Shown: positions 39,312 through 40,876 of the stretch, in pieces | Position numbering within the stretch: the first letter of the stretch is position 1 | How the letters are laid out: the number at the start of each line of letters is the position of its first letter | DNA from: CAZYVU01 sp964651435 | Lineage (GTDB): Bacteria > Desulfobacterota > Syntrophorhabdia > Syntrophorhabdales > CAYQXL01 | Assembly (NCBI GenBank): GCA_964651435.1 | Contig: CAZYVU010000027.1 | Span: 1 to 40,876 of the forward strand | Direction: 5' to 3' | Length of the DNA: 40,876 nt | Translations under genes and position numbers: made by a program | The notes under the pieces: model-generated | What the model was told of the DNA's origin: nothing | The model's database searches: none | The model's input: only the letters and a program-made list of their open reading frames with translations

Positions 39312-40580
39312 ATGGATTTGCTCAACCGGTCCATTCTACCGTTAATGGTTCACCGAATGCGTCAGGATCGCATCCTTGCGGTGACCGGCGCCAGGCAGAC
39401 GGGGAAAACGACCTTGTGTGAAAGGCAATTGCCGGAAAGCGTGCGGCAAACCTACGCATACATCACCTTCGACGATCCGGAAGAACGCCTCCGTTTTCAG
39501 AGATCCCACCTTGCCGTTCTGGAATCCCTGGACGCCCCCCTCGTGATCCTCGATGAGGTCCAGAAGATGCCCTCCCTGTTCGATCCACTCAAGGCGGCGG
39601 CAGACGCCAATGCAAGAAAGGAGAAGAAGCAAACCTACGTCTTGACGGGGTCCTCTCAGCTTCTTCTCGTGAAGTCCATCCGGGAAACCCTGGCGGGAAG
39701 GACGGCCCTGTTCAACCTCCATCCCTTTTCCCTTCCGGAGCTGCTGGGTGGCGAGACGGCGCCTCTCCTGGATCGCCTCTGGGCCGGCGGTGTTTCTCTC
39801 CCCGACGAGGCAAAGCGCCTCCTAACCATCTCTCCTCAGGTGACGCGGCGCATGCGGGCGAGTCGCGATCTCCACCGGAAATGGGGTGGCTTCCCGCCGG
39901 TATGGCAGCGGGAGGACGAGGCGGACAAGATCAACTGGCTCAAGGACTATCGGAAAACCTATCTGGAGCGGGACCTGACCGATGCGGGACAGGTTGCGGA
40001 CCTGGATGCCTTTGCCCTGGCGCAGAAACTCTTGTGCGCCCGGACGGCGTCGCTGCTGTCCGTCAGCGAGGCGGCGAGAGACGCCGGGTTGGCCGTCAAT
40101 ACCATGAAACGCTACATTCATCTGTTGTCCATGACCTTCCAATGTGTTTTGCTGGCGCCTTATCACGAAAATGTGGGCAAGCGGCTGATAAAAAGTCCCA
40201 AGATCTATTTTACCGATCCCGGGGTGATCCGCGTGATTCTGGGGGAGCGATCCGTCACCGAGGGGGCGCTCTACGAAAGCTGGGTCTTTTCAGAGCTCAT
40301 GAAGTGGCGGCAGCGTCAGCCTGTCGAGCCGGAGTTGTTCTTCTACCGGACAAGCGGCGGCCTGGAAGTCGATTTTCTTATTGCCGCGCCGGACCGATTG
40401 CTGCCCGTGGAAGTCAAGTCCCACGAACGGGTGACCTCCGCCGATGGACGATCGGTGGAGACCTTTCTCAAATCCCGCGGCGATGGGCCCGGAATCGGCC
40501 TGGTAATCTATCCGGGAAACGACATGGGAGAGATCAGGCGCAACGTATGGGCCATTCCGGACTGGTACCTCTTTCCGTGA
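39312..40580 (+). CDS. AAA ATPase with C-terminal DUF4143 (second, divergent copy)
   Basis: A 422-residue protein. Walker A is VTGARQTGKTTL (25-36), Walker B LVILDEVQKMP (D81, E82), sensor 1 VLTGSSQLLL. The C-terminal DUF4143 part contains RKWGGFPPV, KSPKIYFTDPGVIR, ALYESWVFSELMKW and FYRTSGGLEVDFLI.. LLPVEVKS; the last two give the D..ExK-like active-site pattern typical of PD-(D/E)XK nucleases, complete here. It is clearly a different subtype from the first copy, not a recent duplicate. No ribosome-binding site precedes the ATG. A decayed higB and a higA follow downstream. Confidence 0.88.
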   Translation: MDLLNRSILPLMVHRMRQDRILAVTGARQTGKTTLCERQLPESVRQTYAYITFDDPEERLRFQRSHLAVLESLDAPLVILDEVQKMPSLFDPLKAAADANARKEKKQTYVLTGSSQLLLVKSIRETLAGRTALFNLHPFSLPELLGGETAPLLDRLWAGGVSLPDEAKRLLTISPQVTRRMRASRDLHRKWGGFPPVWQREDEADKINWLKDYRKTYLERDLTDAGQVADLDAFALAQKLLCARTASLLSVSEAARDAGLAVNTMKRYIHLLSMTFQCVLLAPYHENVGKRLIKSPKIYFTDPGVIRVILGERSVTEGALYESWVFSELMKWRQRQPVEPELFFYRTSGGLEVDFLIAAPDRLLPVEVKSHERVTSADGRSVETFLKSRGDGPGIGLVIYPGNDMGEIRRNVWAIPDWYLFP

Positions 40581-40585
40581 ACTGA

Positions 40586-40798
40586 CGGAACGCCGTCCGG
40601 CAAAATCGCCGATGGAACAACGCCAAGGCGCCAAAGAACTTTTGATCATATATCCGCATGCCGCCATCCAATCACCTGGAAATGCTGAGCGGAAAACGCT
40701 CCGGTCAGTGGAGTATCCGCATAAACGATCAATGGCGTATTTGTTTTCGATTTGAAAACGGAGAGGCGTACGATGTTGAAATTGTTGATTATCACTAA
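40586..40798 (+). pseudogene. higB: Decayed HigB toxin gene
   Basis: From 40658 the frame reads MPPSNHLEMLSGKRSGQ, then WSIRINDQWRICFRF and ends AYDVEIVDYH, an almost perfect C-terminal half of a HigB/RelE-type mRNA interferase. Upstream in the same frame the sequence NNAKAPKNF resembles the preceding helix, but a TGA at 40643-40645 interrupts it, and the first ~40 residues of a normal HigB cannot be found. Only a 46-residue C-terminal product could start at the ATG at 40658. It is probably inactive. The TAA is followed by AAGGAGG for higA. Confidence 0.7.
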
Positions 40799-40810
40799 GG
40801 AGGTAGAACC

Positions 40811-40876
40811 TTGAACCCGAAAAACGCTTTGCCTCCGGTCCATCCGGGGGAATTTCTCAAGGAGATACTTGACGAA
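40811..40876 (+). CDS. higA: HigA-type antitoxin, N-terminus (cut by window edge)
   Basis: The 22 visible codons start at TTG, seven bases after AGGAGG, and read MNPKNALPPVHPGEFLKEIL. LPPVHPGE-LKE is the N-terminal signature of HigA/VapI-type helix-turn-helix antitoxins, which neutralise HigB and repress their own operon. It lies 12 bases after the decayed higB. If intact, it is an orphan antitoxin here. Confidence 0.8.
   Translation, partial: MNPKNALPPVHPGEFLKEILDE

Noticed and set aside
37893..40580. The two DUF4143 ATPases as a transposon or tandem duplication
   Set aside because: The proteins belong to different subtypes, there are no transposase motifs, terminal repeats or target duplications around them.
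1..40876. CRISPR array, rRNA or complete insertion sequence
   Set aside because: No regularly spaced repeats, rRNA-like sequence or transposase gene was seen anywhere in the window.

Overview
The window looks like chromosomal DNA of an anaerobic, GC-rich Gram-negative bacterium of the old Deltaproteobacteria (Desulfobacterota, perhaps Syntrophorhabdus/Syntrophales-like). The reasons are a regulatory PTS with HPr kinase next to rapZ, sigma-54 activators, a histidine-type Thi4 that suits sulfide-rich anaerobic life, a GGGtGRT protein paired with an IscU-like scaffold, and signal peptides typical of a diderm. The taxon is inferred from gene content only.

Layout. 1-4.1 kb: the start of queH on the minus strand, a chagasin-type protease inhibitor, a secreted lysine-rich protein, a methyltransferase, a small conserved protein, a CDF-type cation transporter and a HAD hydrolase. 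4.1-7.6 kb (minus): an operon of dynamin-like GTPase, IscU-like scaffold and GGGtGRT protein. 8-11.2 kb: a periplasmic rhodanese, a YjbQ protein, a cupin, a molybdopterin-oxidoreductase-fold protein and an RlmI-type rRNA methyltransferase. 11.3-20.3 kb (plus): a long, tightly packed run hpf-ptsN-hprK-rapZ-EIIA(Man)-HPr-ptsI followed by metK-ahcY-PfkB kinase. The PTS part has no sugar permease and should be regulatory; the second part is a SAM-recycling module. 20.3-22.5 kb: an NlpC/P60 peptidase and an enolase-superfamily epimerase, probably for murein peptide recycling. 22.4-27 kb (minus): thi4-thiDN-thiC-xseA, a compact thiamin pathway. 27.1-31.3 kb (plus): two Spy/ZraP-like periplasmic proteins, a sensor kinase and a sigma-54 activator behind a near-perfect sigma-54 promoter, i.e. 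a ZraPSR-like stress circuit. 31.3-35.5 kb: a flavin reductase, then a GAF histidine kinase with an unusual cysteine cluster, a second histidine kinase, a receiver-only response regulator and a small protein that may be truncated. 35.5-37.3 kb (minus): typA/bipA.

37.4-40.9 kb is accessory DNA. It holds a chimeric scar of an MFS transporter joined to the tail of another gene, two different DUF4143-type ATPases each preceded by a striking palindrome overlapping a predicted promoter, and a decayed higB followed by the start of higA at the right edge.

The strongest leads are the sigma-54/dyad control region at 27.13-27.27 kb, the palindrome-controlled and possibly leaderless DUF4143 ATPases, the scaffold/GGGtGRT/dynamin operon, the cysteine cluster inside a histidine-kinase ATPase domain, and the unresolved start (possible +1 frameshift) of the NlpC/P60 gene. 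No tRNA, rRNA, CRISPR array or complete insertion sequence was seen.
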